A DNA stretch of 64,000 bases from CAUZWH01 sp965224275 (lineage in GTDB: Bacteria > Pseudomonadota > Alphaproteobacteria > SHVV01): the NCBI GenBank assembly GCA_965224275.1, contig CBDCYR010000005.1:372001-436000 (forward strand). Reading direction: 5' to 3'. Of the stretch, positions 25,389 through 34,886 are shown in pieces (the stretch's first letter is position 1; every line of letters starts with the position of its first letter). Made by a program: the position numbers and the translations under genes. The notes beneath the pieces were generated by a model. The model worked only from the letters and a program-made list of their open reading frames with translations, did no database searches and was not told the DNA's origin.

Positions 25389-26555
25389 ATGGCGGTCAGC
25401 GAACGCGAGGCTGGTTACGCAGGTGTCATCGATGCGGTGGCATCGGAACTCAGCGAAACCCGTGTTCCGGTAACCCAGGCCCGCCATATGCCGGGCTACA
25501 TCTACACCTCGCCGGAGATCTTCCGCCTCGAGAAGGAGCGGATTTTCACCAGGGATTGGCTGTGCGTCGCGCGCGTCGAGGAAATTGAACGCCCCGGCGA
25601 TTACCTAACGCTGCGCATCCTCGGCGAGCCCCTGATCCTCACCCGCGACGACGAGGGCGATATCAACGTATTCGCCAACGTCTGCCGCCATCGTGGCGTC
25701 GAGGTCGCCCGCGGCCACGGCAACACGTCGATGTTCAGCTGCCCGTATCACGGCTGGCGCTACGACCTGACCGGCCGCCTCGCCGGCGCCGCTTATATGG
25801 CCGAAGCCGAGCATTTCGACTCCACCAATTGCCGCCTCAAGCCAATCCTGTTCGGCGTCTGGCGCGGCTGGATTTTTATTAACTTCGATGCCAATGCCGA
25901 ACCGCTGGACGATTTCGTGGCGCCGCTCGAACAGGATTTCGGCATCCTCGAAATGGACCGTTGCCGGCTATTCGCCAAGCACCAGGTGGAGATCGATTGC
26001 AATTGGAAGTTCGTGGTCGAGAACCTCACCGACATCTACCACTCCGAGGTTCTCCACTCTAAAACCTTCGCCGAATCGATCGACACCGAAAAGGTCGAAT
26101 ACAAACTCACCGCCCGCGGCGGCAACAGCTCGTTCTACGACGCCGCACCGCACAATCCGAGCGGTAAGCCCTTGTTCGGCAAGATGCCGTGGATGACCGA
26201 CCAGCCCGAAAGCTTCGCGCGATCGGGTTTCCTGGCGCCGAACTTCGACATGTTCAGCCGTGTCGACGAGGCCCACCCGGTCATCATCTGGCCGGTCTCG
26301 CCGACCAAAACCCACATTCTCATCTACCAGCTATTCCCAGCCGAGTTCTCCGCGACCAGCAATTTCGAGCAAAAGGCGCAGCTCTACCTGGATTACATGA
26401 TCGCCATCGCCGAGGAAGATCGCGAGATGATCGAATCCCTCCAAAACGCTATGGACTCGACCTTGTTTGAGCCGGGCTGGATGTCCTACCTGGAGCGCGG
26501 CGTCCACCACGTCATCACCCACTACCTCGATCGCATGTTCCCGTTAGAACGCTAA
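25389..26555 (+). CDS. Rieske non-heme iron oxygenase, alpha subunit (copy 4)
   Basis: A 388-residue large subunit with Rieske ligands C99-R-H101 and C118-x2-H121 (CPYHGW), and mononuclear iron ligands D215, H218 and H223 in ENLTDIYHSEVLH. It is the closest relative in the window of copy 2 at 7175. It is transcribed divergently from the nicX-containing cluster, so it may prepare the ring substrate for that pathway. GAGGAGG precedes the ATG. The 143-bp divergent region at 25246-25388 probably holds promoters for both directions. Confidence 0.9.
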   Translation: MAVSEREAGYAGVIDAVASELSETRVPVTQARHMPGYIYTSPEIFRLEKERIFTRDWLCVARVEEIERPGDYLTLRILGEPLILTRDDEGDINVFANVCRHRGVEVARGHGNTSMFSCPYHGWRYDLTGRLAGAAYMAEAEHFDSTNCRLKPILFGVWRGWIFINFDANAEPLDDFVAPLEQDFGILEMDRCRLFAKHQVEIDCNWKFVVENLTDIYHSEVLHSKTFAESIDTEKVEYKLTARGGNSSFYDAAPHNPSGKPLFGKMPWMTDQPESFARSGFLAPNFDMFSRVDEAHPVIIWPVSPTKTHILIYQLFPAEFSATSNFEQKAQLYLDYMIAIAEEDREMIESLQNAMDSTLFEPGWMSYLERGVHHVITHYLDRMFPLER

Positions 26556-26577
26556 ATGCGTTCTATCGAACCGGCAG

Positions 26578-26730
26578 GCGAAACGCGTTAGCGTTTCTGC
26601 CGAGAGGTCCCAGCTAATGCTCACCAGAGCATTGGCTACCCGACAAGCGAAACGCGTTAGCGTTTCTGCCGAAAGGTCCCAGCTAATGCTCACCAGAGCA
26701 TTAGCTACCCGACAGTCGAACCGCGAAGCG
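26578..26730. repeat. Tandem 69-bp repeat with embedded stem-loops
   Basis: Two copies, period 69 bp (starts 26578 and 26647), each contain GAAACGCGTTAGCGTTTC and AATGCTCACCAGAGCATT hairpins. A third partial unit carries GAACCGCGAAGCGGTTC. A similar AACCGC/GCGGTT hairpin occurs at 54673-54688. Non-coding. The whole 26556-26865 gap holds only repeats. Confidence 0.75.
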
Positions 26731-26781
26731 GTTCTGACGAAACGGCGGGATCAGAAAGGTTATTGAGACCCCATCCACGTC

Positions 26782-26852
26782 ATCCCAGCGAAAGCTGGGA
26801 TCCATGCACACCCACAGGGCCGGTGTTCCTGGATGCCGGATCAAGTCCGGCA
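26782..26852. repeat. Two REP-like stem-loops (TCCCAGC/GCTGGGA and TGCCGGA/TCCGGCA)
   Basis: ATCCCAGCGAAAGCTGGGAT (26782-26801) is a 8-bp stem with a GAAA loop; TGCCGGATCAAGTCCGGCA (26834-26852) is a second hairpin. The pair is a frequent dispersed repeat of alphaproteobacterial genomes. It lies downstream of genes converging from both sides, so it may act as a two-way terminator. Confidence 0.75.
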
Positions 26853-26865
26853 TGACAACAGTGCC

Positions 26866-27624
26866 CTACCCGCCGCCAACACTCTTGCCGCCGTCCACCG
26901 GCACCACCGCCCCGGTGATCCACGCGGCAGCCGGCGACCCGAGAAACGCGACCATCTCGGCGACCTCGGAGGCTTCGCCGATCCGCCCAAGCAGATAGCC
27001 GCGACCGCGTCTTTTCACATAAGCGCCATAGGTCGCCGCCGTCAAACCAACGTGGTCGTGAAGGATTCGAGTCCGAACCAGGCCCGGGCTGACCGCGTTG
27101 ACCCTGACGCCGGCCGGTGCCAGTTCCACCGCCAGCGCCTTCGTGAACGCCTCGACGCCGCCTTTGGTTGCCGCGTAGATCGCCAGACCCGGCGATGGTC
27201 GATGCGCCTGCGCTGACGATATGTTGACGATCGCACCCTTGACCCGGCGCAACGCCGGGATCGCGGCCAGACAAACGTTCATGGTGCCGACCAGATTGGT
27301 GCCAATCACCTGCTCGATCGTGGTTCGCCGGATCTCGCCGATCCGCTCCTCGCGCATGATGCCGGCGCAATTGACCACGACATCAACACGACCGAGGTCA
27401 CCCACGATCGCCCGCACGGATCGCTTGACTTGCGCCTCATCGGTGACGTCGCAGGCCAGCATCGTCAACCGTTCGCCGCGACGGCTGCGAATATGACTCG
27501 TCGTTAGATCAACAATCGCAACCCGATAACCACGCGCCGCGAACGCCGAGGCGCAGGCACGCCCGATCCCCCCGCCACCGCCCGTAATGACCGCAACGCG
27601 ATCGGGCTTGCGCCCAGTTGCCAC
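26866..27624 (-). CDS. Short-chain dehydrogenase/reductase (classical SDR)
   Basis: A 252-residue Rossmann enzyme with the nucleotide motif TGGGGGIGRA, NCAG in strand 4, the catalytic NISSAQAH Ser and YAATK (Tyr/Lys), and a C-terminal ITGAVVPVDGG. It oxidises or reduces a hydroxyl/keto group with NAD(P). The GTG start directly follows the stop of the upstream CoA ligase, so both are co-transcribed. Confidence 0.88.
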   Translation of the reverse strand: MATGRKPDRVAVITGGGGGIGRACASAFAARGYRVAIVDLTTSHIRSRRGERLTMLACDVTDEAQVKRSVRAIVGDLGRVDVVVNCAGIMREERIGEIRRTTIEQVIGTNLVGTMNVCLAAIPALRRVKGAIVNISSAQAHRPSPGLAIYAATKGGVEAFTKALAVELAPAGVRVNAVSPGLVRTRILHDHVGLTAATYGAYVKRRGRGYLLGRIGEASEVAEMVAFLGSPAAAWITGAVVPVDGGKSVGGG

Positions 27625-29070
27625 CTACTTCTGATATGCCGCGCGGCGGTCGACCAGGCGCTTGGGCTTGCCCTCGCGTCCCCCCACATTGGCGATCTCG
27701 TCGAGACTGCCTTGCGCCACGATTTCGACGTCGACGCCGAGCCCGAGGTCACCCTTGAGCAACTCCGCCATCTTTTCCTTGAGGCCTTCGGCCGATCCGG
27801 CATCGTTGCGGACCTCGATCTGCACCGTCATTTCCTCGCGCTTGACGCCGTTTTTCACCACGGCATCGGCGATGCAGATCCACTCACCGGTCGTGCGCTC
27901 ATCGCTTTGCACCGCGTTGAGGCAAGCCATCGGGTTGAGATTGACGCCGCGGATCTTGACCATGTCGTCCGAGCGGCCGAGGAAATGGTCCATGCGGCGA
28001 AAATTGCTGCCGCATTCGCAGGTATCGGTGTGCAAAATGCGCCCGAGATCGCGCAGATTGAAGCGGATGATCGGCGGCATCGAGCGGTGGAACACCGTCA
28101 CCACCATGTTGCCGGTCTCACCATGCGGCACGGGTTCGCCGGTTTCGGTATCGACGATCTCGAAATACATACAGTCCTCCTGGAAGTGGAGGCCGTTCTT
28201 GAATTGGCACTCGAAGGCGCCATCGCCCATCTCGTTAGTGCCGTAATTGTCATACACATTGCAACCCAGCGCCTCTTCCAGCTCGGCCCGCAACTTGCCC
28301 TCGGTGTCGGGGCCGAGAAACGCCAGCACGAACTTCGTGTTGAGCTCGCGGAAATCGCGGCCGAGTTCCTCGCGGCTCGCTTGCGCCAGGCGCAACATGT
28401 ATTCGGGAAACGAGCACCACAGATTGGTGCCGTAATCGAACGCGATTTCCATCTGTCGCCGGCTCGGCGTCACCACGCCGGTGCCCGTGGTCAGTGGCAA
28501 GATGCCGAGATAATCGTGCACACCCTTGTAAACGCACCACCCGAGATTGCCGAGCGCCAGACTAACCGGAATCTGCATGACATCGCCGGGCCGGGCGCCC
28601 AATACATAGAGCGTTCGCGCCGCCGTGAGCCCATTGAGTTCCCACTCCTGCGGCGTGTAAAGCGTTACCCGGGGCTTGCCCGTGGTGCCACCGCTGGTCT
28701 GCATCTTAAAGGGCGTCGCTGCGAAGTCGGCCGGGCCGACATTGTGGAACTCGCCGAACGGCGGGGTCTCGAGTTGATCCTGTTTGACATCGTCGGAATT
28801 ATAGGTCGGGACCTTGTGGCTATCGTCGATGCTCTTGATGTCGTCGGGATTGAGACCGGCCGCCTGCCAGCGTTTGCGGTAGAAAGGGTTATCCCAGCCC
28901 AGCTTGACGCAGCGCAGGAAGCGTTCGTTTTGCAGCGCCCGTACACGCTCGGCCGGCCACTTATAAACGGTGTCGACGAACACGTCGGGCACCGGATAAT
29001 CCTGGTGCAGCTGCGCCCAGTCTATCGAGTTGTGGTAGATCGGCAGCTTGCTCGCCGGAAACTCACTCAT
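27625..29070 (-). CDS. Phenylacetate-CoA ligase-like AMP-forming ligase
   Basis: About 481 residues with the adenylate-forming P-loop TSGGTTGKPRVTLY, the A5-type YDNYGTNEMG and the hinge GRSDDMVKIRGVN, all typical of PaaK-like aryl-CoA ligases. It should activate an aromatic or ring-derived acid to its CoA thioester. ATG 29070 (MSEFPASK) is preferred over 29124 because a G-rich tract precedes it. It is divergent from an amidohydrolase gene and followed without a gap by an SDR. A second, different ligase of the family is at 35437. Confidence 0.85.
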   Translation of the reverse strand: MSEFPASKLPIYHNSIDWAQLHQDYPVPDVFVDTVYKWPAERVRALQNERFLRCVKLGWDNPFYRKRWQAAGLNPDDIKSIDDSHKVPTYNSDDVKQDQLETPPFGEFHNVGPADFAATPFKMQTSGGTTGKPRVTLYTPQEWELNGLTAARTLYVLGARPGDVMQIPVSLALGNLGWCVYKGVHDYLGILPLTTGTGVVTPSRRQMEIAFDYGTNLWCSFPEYMLRLAQASREELGRDFRELNTKFVLAFLGPDTEGKLRAELEEALGCNVYDNYGTNEMGDGAFECQFKNGLHFQEDCMYFEIVDTETGEPVPHGETGNMVVTVFHRSMPPIIRFNLRDLGRILHTDTCECGSNFRRMDHFLGRSDDMVKIRGVNLNPMACLNAVQSDERTTGEWICIADAVVKNGVKREEMTVQIEVRNDAGSAEGLKEKMAELLKGDLGLGVDVEIVAQGSLDEIANVGGREGKPKRLVDRRAAYQK

Positions 29071-29242
29071 CGCCCAAATTCCCCCCGCCTTTTGTTCCTT
29101 CGGTTGCGCACACATCTCACTCATCTAGACGCGCTGGTACAAGTCATCGTCGCGCGTTTGTGCTATCCAACGCTCGTACAGGCAAGGCTAACATCCGTCC
29201 GCAACGGGTTGAAGTCACGCCACGTTACGAATGGGGAGGATC

Positions 29243-30112
29243 ATGAGGGTTTTTGACTGCCACTCTCATTGGAGCACGGAACGCGGTTACATTTTTCAAG
29301 ATCCGAAAGAACGCGCCAACCAGGAAGAGATCTGGGGCACCACTGCCGAGTTTCAGACCGAACAGGAAATGACCGACACGTTCCGCAAAAACAATGTGCG
29401 GACCGTGCTCGATCTCGCGCTAACCGTTTGGATGGACGATCTCGACGAAATCAAGGCCGCGCATGATTACACCTTCGAGGTGCAGCGTCGAAACAGTGAC
29501 GTAATTTTCGGCCACTGGTTGTCGTTCGATCCGCGTATCGGCAAGGACGGCATCAAGGAATATGAACGCGCCATCGCAGCTGATGCCGGTTTCATCGGCT
29601 TCGGCATCATCGGCCAAACCGCGGGCGGACTTCCGGCCAGTGATCCGATCTGGGACCCCTTCTACAAAACCTCGATCGATGCCGGTATTCCCGTCCTCAT
29701 CCATTGCGGGCTCACCGGCATCGGCCAGGGTCTGCCCGGCGGCAAGGGCATCCTGCTCGATGACGGCCACCCCCGCCACATCGATGCCGTCGCCGCGCGA
29801 TTCCCCGAGCTCAAAATCCTCGCGGCGCGCCCCGCCTACCCCTGGCAGGACGAAATGATCGCCATCCTGCTGCACAAGGGCAACGTTCATTACGAACTGC
29901 ACGGCTGGTCACCCAAGACATTGCCACCGCAACTGCTGCGCGAGATTGGCGGCCGCTTGCAGGACCGCATCATGTTCGGCTGCGATTTTCCGGTGCTCAA
30001 ATTCGAGATGATGATAGAGCGCTGGCAGGGCTTGGGTTTCTCCGACGAAGTGCTCGAAAAGGTGTTCCATAAGAATGCCGAAGCCTATTTCCCGAAAGCG
30101 GCGATCAACTAG
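29243..30112 (+). CDS. Amidohydrolase-family protein (ACMSD/decarboxylase-like)
   Basis: A 289-residue TIM-barrel protein beginning VFDCHSHWSTE, an HxH metal motif, with a central LIHCG and a late GCDFPVLKFE carrying the metal Asp. The pattern fits the amidohydrolase-2 group, which includes non-oxidative decarboxylases and hydrolases of ring-derived acids. ATG 29243 follows GGGGAGG closely; the frame also opens at 29231. It is the first gene of a plus-strand series through an SDR and HyuAB. Confidence 0.8.
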   Translation: MRVFDCHSHWSTERGYIFQDPKERANQEEIWGTTAEFQTEQEMTDTFRKNNVRTVLDLALTVWMDDLDEIKAAHDYTFEVQRRNSDVIFGHWLSFDPRIGKDGIKEYERAIAADAGFIGFGIIGQTAGGLPASDPIWDPFYKTSIDAGIPVLIHCGLTGIGQGLPGGKGILLDDGHPRHIDAVAARFPELKILAARPAYPWQDEMIAILLHKGNVHYELHGWSPKTLPPQLLREIGGRLQDRIMFGCDFPVLKFEMMIERWQGLGFSDEVLEKVFHKNAEAYFPKAAIN

Positions 30113-30230
30113 GAAAACGCTACTCATTCGACGAGCTACGGTTTGCGGCGCGCCCCCTGGGGAGTGGGCGGGAGTGGGGGCCGTTTGTTTCAAGCGTTTG
30201 TGATTCTGAACACGAGGATAGGCAGTGGGC

Positions 30231-31013
30231 ATGGACCTCAACTTAGGTGGCCGCAAAGCGCTGATCACCGGCGCGTCCAAGGGGATCGGTCGCGCCATCG
30301 CCAAACAGCTTGCCGAAGAGGGCTGCGACCTCTATTTGGCGGCCCGCACCGAAAGCGAACTCCAAGAGCTCCAAGATGAACTGCCGACGGCGCATGGCAT
30401 CAGCGTCGAGATCTTCGCGCTCGATCTTAGCGTCAGCGCCAATCTTCAGATCCTGGCCGACGCCTGTGGCGATGCCGGCATTCTCATCAACAATGCCGGT
30501 GGCATTCCCAACGGCACCATCGAAGAGGTCGATGAAGCCAGGTGGCGGGCGACCTGGGACCTCAAGGTCTTCGGTTACACCAACCTCACCCGGCACTTCT
30601 ACACAAAGATGAAAGCACGCCGCAGCGGCGTCATCATCAATATTATCGGTAATGGCGGCGAACGACCGGCCGCGAACTATGTCGGCGGCAGCACCGGCAA
30701 TGCCGCGCTAATGGCGTTTACCCGAGCGGTCGGTGGCGACAGCCCAGAGGACGGGATCCGCGTGCTCGCAATCAACCCGGGGCCGGTGCTCACCGAGCGC
30801 CTCGAAGAACTACTGCGAAAATCCGCAGCCGACCGTCTTGGCGGCGCCGAGAAGTGGGAGGAACTGGTCGCACCAATGCCCTTCGGGCGCGCCGGCACGG
30901 TCGAGGAAGTCGCGACCATGACCGCCTTCCTGGCCTCGGATCTATCGGCATACACGTCGGGAACGGTGATCACCATCGATGCCGGTTGGGTCTATCGCGG
31001 GCCGTTGATGTAA
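30231..31013 (+). CDS. SDR-family oxidoreductase lacking the catalytic Lys
   Basis: A 260-residue SDR with TGASKGIGRAIA, NNAGG and a conserved IINIIGNGGERP segment. The usual YxxxK is NYVGGSTGNAAL: the Tyr is present but the Lys is not, as in a subgroup of SDRs with a GSxxNAAL motif. It probably still binds NAD(P), but the chemistry may differ. ATG 30231 is preferred. It lies between an amidohydrolase and hyuA in the same direction. Confidence 0.82.
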   Translation: MDLNLGGRKALITGASKGIGRAIAKQLAEEGCDLYLAARTESELQELQDELPTAHGISVEIFALDLSVSANLQILADACGDAGILINNAGGIPNGTIEEVDEARWRATWDLKVFGYTNLTRHFYTKMKARRSGVIINIIGNGGERPAANYVGGSTGNAALMAFTRAVGGDSPEDGIRVLAINPGPVLTERLEELLRKSAADRLGGAEKWEELVAPMPFGRAGTVEEVATMTAFLASDLSAYTSGTVITIDAGWVYRGPLM

Positions 31014-31050
31014 CGCAACAAACGCACAATCCGGATTCGCGAAACCAACC

Positions 31051-33123
31051 ATGGCCTTTCGGATCGGTGTCGACGTCGGCGGCACATTCACCGATTTCCT
31101 GCTGCTCGATGGTGAGGGCACGGCAACGGTCTACAAGGTGCTATCGACACCCGATGATCCATCGCGAGCGGTGCTCGATGGCCTCGCGCGAATGGCCGAT
31201 GATGTGGGCCTCGACTTAGGCCAATTCATCGCCGGCATTGTCCTCATCGTCCACGGCACCACAGTCACGACGAACGCGGTGCTGACCGGCAAGACCTCGC
31301 CCACCGGACTGCTCACGACGCGGGGCTTCCGCGACGCCCTGCAAATGCGGCGCGGCGTTCGCGAGGTGCAATACGACAACAAATATCCAGCCGCCGAACC
31401 GCTGGTCCCGCGCTGGTTGCGCCGCCCGGTGAGTGAGCGGGTCGACGCGCAAGGGGCGATCGTCCAGCCGCTTGACCTGGCTGACGTCGACGATGCGATC
31501 GTGCGGTTCAAAGGCGCCGGCATTGATGCGGTCGCGATCTGCTTCATGCACGGTTACGCCAATAGCAATCACGAACAGGCCGCCGCCGATCGTGTCGCCC
31601 AGCTCATGCCCCAGGCCTACCTCTCGGTATCGAGCCAGGTGCTGCCGCAGGTGCGTTTCTACGAACGGATCAGCACCACCGTCCTCAACGCCGCCGTCGG
31701 TCCCATCCTCAGCCGCTACCTCGCCAACCTCACCGCGCGGCTTGCCGATCAGGCCTTCGCGGGCGTGCTGCTCATTATGAAATCGAACGGCGGGGTCACC
31801 TCGCCCAAGGTTGCCTCCGATCTCGCCGCGAGCACCCTGCTGTCGGGTCCGGCCGCGGCGCCGGTCGCCGGCCTCGCCTATGCCACACCACATGAAACAG
31901 GTGATTTCATCACCATCGACATGGGCGGTACCAGTTTTGATGCTGCCCTGGTTAAAGATGGCACGCCGGCGATCACCACCGATAGCCGGGTCAACCGGCA
32001 TGCGCTTAGCCTCGCCAGTATGGAGATCAACACCATCGGCGCTGGTGGCGGCTCGATCGCCTGGATCGATGATGGTGGTCTGTTGCGGATGGGACCCGAC
32101 AGCGCCGGCGCCAGTCCCGGTCCTGTCTGCTACAGCCGCGGCGGGACCGCCCCGACCTGCAGTGACGCCGATCTCGTGCTCGGCTATCTCGATGCCGATT
32201 TCTTCGCCGGCGGGACCATCGCGCTCGATCACGCTGCCGCCGAGCGGGCAATCGCCGAACAGATCGCCAAGCCGCTCGAGATGACCACCCTCGACGCGGC
32301 CTACGGCATGTATCACTTGATGAACGTCAATATGGCTTCGGCGATCCGCGAAATCTCCGTACAAAAAGGCTATGACCCGCGCGACTTTCTGCTGATCTGC
32401 GCCGGCGGCGCCGGGCCCCTTCACGCCGCCGCCATTGCCGCCGAGCTTGAGGTTCGGCACATCCTCATTCCCAAGGACTCGTCGATCTTCTGCGCCGCCG
32501 GGATGTTGCACTCCGATCTCAAACACGATTTCGTTCGCAGCTACCACACCGAATTCGCAGCCTCAGCGATCGACACCGCCCGATTTGCGACCCTGATCGG
32601 CGAGATGCAAAACGCCGGCGATACAATCTTGGCGGCCGAGGGCGTCGCAGCGGCCGATCGCGACGCCGAATTTTCGCTCGACCTGCGCTATGTCGGCCAA
32701 TATCACGAAGTTAACGTCTCGGTTTCAGCGGCCCAGCTGGCCCCACCTGACTTCGAGGCGATCGCGACAGCTTTTCACGCCGCCCACGACCGGCTTTACG
32801 GTTATTCCCTGGCCGACGATGATCGCCAGGTGACCCTGGTAAACATTCGCATGACGGCTATCGGCAGAACCGAAAAGCCCGAACTTCGCGCTGACGCTGC
32901 GCGGGGCAGCGTCGATGCCGCCCGCAAGGGTCAACGCCAGGTCTTCCTTTCCTCGCAAATGGCGTTCTCTACGCTCGATGTCTACGACGGCGACGCTATG
33001 GGATCCGGCCATGCGCTCAAGGGCCCCGCCATCATCGAACAACGCAACACCACCATTCTGGTGCCACCGGATCACCACCTGACGTGTGATGCGTTGGGCA
33101 GTTTTCTGTTGAGCGCGTCATGA
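31051..33123 (+). CDS. hyuA: Hydantoinase/oxoprolinase-family subunit A
   Basis: The 690-residue protein opens RIGVDVGGTFTDFLLL, the ATPase-like N-terminal motif of HyuA. It then has VHGTTVTTNAVL, TSFDAALVKDG, GAGGGSIAWID, and a C-terminal domain ending in IIEQRNTTILVPP. HyuA and HyuB together open cyclic amides such as hydantoins or oxoproline with ATP, or act in ketone-carboxylase-like reactions. The stop overlaps hyuB by ATGA. Nearby cytosine-deaminase-like and nitrilase-family genes support a cyclic-amide breakdown role. Confidence 0.9.
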   Translation: MAFRIGVDVGGTFTDFLLLDGEGTATVYKVLSTPDDPSRAVLDGLARMADDVGLDLGQFIAGIVLIVHGTTVTTNAVLTGKTSPTGLLTTRGFRDALQMRRGVREVQYDNKYPAAEPLVPRWLRRPVSERVDAQGAIVQPLDLADVDDAIVRFKGAGIDAVAICFMHGYANSNHEQAAADRVAQLMPQAYLSVSSQVLPQVRFYERISTTVLNAAVGPILSRYLANLTARLADQAFAGVLLIMKSNGGVTSPKVASDLAASTLLSGPAAAPVAGLAYATPHETGDFITIDMGGTSFDAALVKDGTPAITTDSRVNRHALSLASMEINTIGAGGGSIAWIDDGGLLRMGPDSAGASPGPVCYSRGGTAPTCSDADLVLGYLDADFFAGGTIALDHAAAERAIAEQIAKPLEMTTLDAAYGMYHLMNVNMASAIREISVQKGYDPRDFLLICAGGAGPLHAAAIAAELEVRHILIPKDSSIFCAAGMLHSDLKHDFVRSYHTEFAASAIDTARFATLIGEMQNAGDTILAAEGVAAADRDAEFSLDLRYVGQYHEVNVSVSAAQLAPPDFEAIATAFHAAHDRLYGYSLADDDRQVTLVNIRMTAIGRTEKPELRADAARGSVDAARKGQRQVFLSSQMAFSTLDVYDGDAMGSGHALKGPAIIEQRNTTILVPPDHHLTCDALGSFLLSAS

Positions 33124-34886
33124 CCAAGGCGCCTCCTTCGTCAGGCGCCAGCCGCATTGATCCGATCCTGTTGTCGGTCCTGCAACGCCGCTTCAAGTCG
33201 ATCACTGAGGAGATGGGGCAAACCCTGCTGCGCACGACGCGATCGCCGATCCTTAGCGAGGCCCGCGACTTTGTCACCGGTTTGTATGACGCCAAGGGCC
33301 GCATGCTAGAGCAAACCGAATACATCCCGGTGCTCGCCTTCGCGCTCCAACCGGTCTGCGAATTCATCATCGACTACTACGGCGATGATATTCACGACGG
33401 CGACGTCATTCTCCACAACGACGTGTTCAGCCGTGGCAATCAAAACGCGGACGTCGCCGCCTTCAAACCGGTTTTTTATGGCGGCGAACTCGTCGCCTGG
33501 GCCGCGTGCAAGGGCCACCAGGCCGATATCGGCGGCGCCGTCGCCGGCGGCTACAACCCCGAAGCGCGCGAGGTTTGGCAGGAGGCCTTGCGCATTCCGC
33601 CCGTCAAGGTCTACGCCGCCGGCCGCTTTCTCAACGATGTCTGGGATCTGATCTTCGCCAACGTCCGCTACGACATCGTCGCCGAAGACATCAAGGCCGA
33701 AATCGGTGGCTGCGTCGTAGGCGAACGCGCGGTCCAGGCGCTATTCTCGCGCTACGGCCTGGCGCCGATGCTGCGCCATATCGAAACCCTGTTCGATCGC
33801 ACCGAACGCATGGTGCGCAGCGAGATCGGGCGCATCCCGGATGGCACCTACCACGGCGAAAGTTTCGCGTTTTATGATGGCGTCACCGACGGCTCGAAGA
33901 TGAAGATCAACCTCGCCGTCACCGTTGCCGGCGATTCCATCACCTTCGATTTCGCAGGGTCATCGCCGCAAACGCCGGGGTTTGTCAACGCCCCCTATTC
34001 GTCAACGGCCTCGGCGGTCATGCTGACGTTCCTGATGCTGATCAATCCCGACATTCCCCATAATGATGGCATCTTGCGGCCGATTACAATCGCCATCCCC
34101 GAAGGCACCTTCCTCAATGCCGGGTTTCCGGCCGCAACCACGTTTGGCAACTCGCTGACCGGCCCAACCTCGGATGCCATTTTTCGCGCGCTTTCCCAGG
34201 TTCTCCCCGAAACCGTCAGTGCCGGCTGGAACCGCATGATTTCGTTCGCCATAACCGGCACCGACCCGCGCCACGACCGGCCCTATGTCGACATCTTTTT
34301 TCTGTCGAGCAAAGGCGGGTCCGGTGCGGTCGCCCAGGCTGACGGCTACGATCATATCGGCCTGATCAACTGCGCCGGCGGTATCCTGGCGCAGGACTAC
34401 GAGATGTTTGAAATTCAAGACCCGCACGTCCTGGTGCGTCACGAATATTGGCCGGATTCGGCAGGCGCCGGCGAATGGCGCGGCGGTCTCGGCACTGAAT
34501 GCGAAATCGCGATCAACGGCGAAAGCCTCACCGGGGTGGCCTTCGGCGACGGCGTCGAAAATGAAGCCCGTGCCTTTGGCCTGTTCGGCGGCACGGCTGG
34601 CGTCACCAACCAGCTCTACCTGACCGAACCCGATGGCTCCGTGCGCCGGCCCAAAGCTAAGGAGGTCGTGCGCGACATCGCCACCGGTTCGGTGTTCGTC
34701 CAGCAGGCCGGCGGCGGTGGCGGCTATGGCGACCCCCGCCGCCGTACCGTCAGCCGGGTGGTCGACGATGTCAGGAACGAACTCATTAGCGTCGAGCGCG
34801 CGCGCACCGACTATGGCGTCGTCATTGATCCGCAAACCTTCGAGGTCGACGCCGCCGCCACTGAACAATTGCGAGCCAAATCATGA
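33120..34886 (+). CDS. hyuB: Hydantoinase/oxoprolinase-family subunit B
   Basis: The 588-residue partner of the upstream subunit A. Characteristic segments are ETLLRT-like MGQTLLRTTRSPILSEARDF near the start, NDVFSRGNQNADVAAFKPVF, GHQADIGG and a C-terminal GGGGGYGDPRRR. It begins on the ATGA shared with hyuA and ends on an ATGA shared with the next VOC gene, so the three are translationally coupled. The subunits act together in the cytoplasm. Confidence 0.9.
   Translation: MTKAPPSSGASRIDPILLSVLQRRFKSITEEMGQTLLRTTRSPILSEARDFVTGLYDAKGRMLEQTEYIPVLAFALQPVCEFIIDYYGDDIHDGDVILHNDVFSRGNQNADVAAFKPVFYGGELVAWAACKGHQADIGGAVAGGYNPEAREVWQEALRIPPVKVYAAGRFLNDVWDLIFANVRYDIVAEDIKAEIGGCVVGERAVQALFSRYGLAPMLRHIETLFDRTERMVRSEIGRIPDGTYHGESFAFYDGVTDGSKMKINLAVTVAGDSITFDFAGSSPQTPGFVNAPYSSTASAVMLTFLMLINPDIPHNDGILRPITIAIPEGTFLNAGFPAATTFGNSLTGPTSDAIFRALSQVLPETVSAGWNRMISFAITGTDPRHDRPYVDIFFLSSKGGSGAVAQADGYDHIGLINCAGGILAQDYEMFEIQDPHVLVRHEYWPDSAGAGEWRGGLGTECEIAINGESLTGVAFGDGVENEARAFGLFGGTAGVTNQLYLTEPDGSVRRPKAKEVVRDIATGSVFVQQAGGGGGYGDPRRRTVSRVVDDVRNELISVERARTDYGVVIDPQTFEVDAAATEQLRAKS

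Noticed and set aside
26578..26730. Possible CRISPR array
   Set aside because: Only two units plus a partial one, period 69 bp with the supposed spacers also repeated, and no cas genes.
27712..29256. A 514-codon plus-strand reading frame opposite the PaaK-like ligase
   Set aside because: The ligase motifs on the minus strand are clear. The antisense product is His/Arg/Ala-rich with no domain.
31216..32547. A 443-codon minus-strand reading frame opposite hyuA
   Set aside because: Antisense shadow of hyuA; no motif and no ribosome-binding site support.
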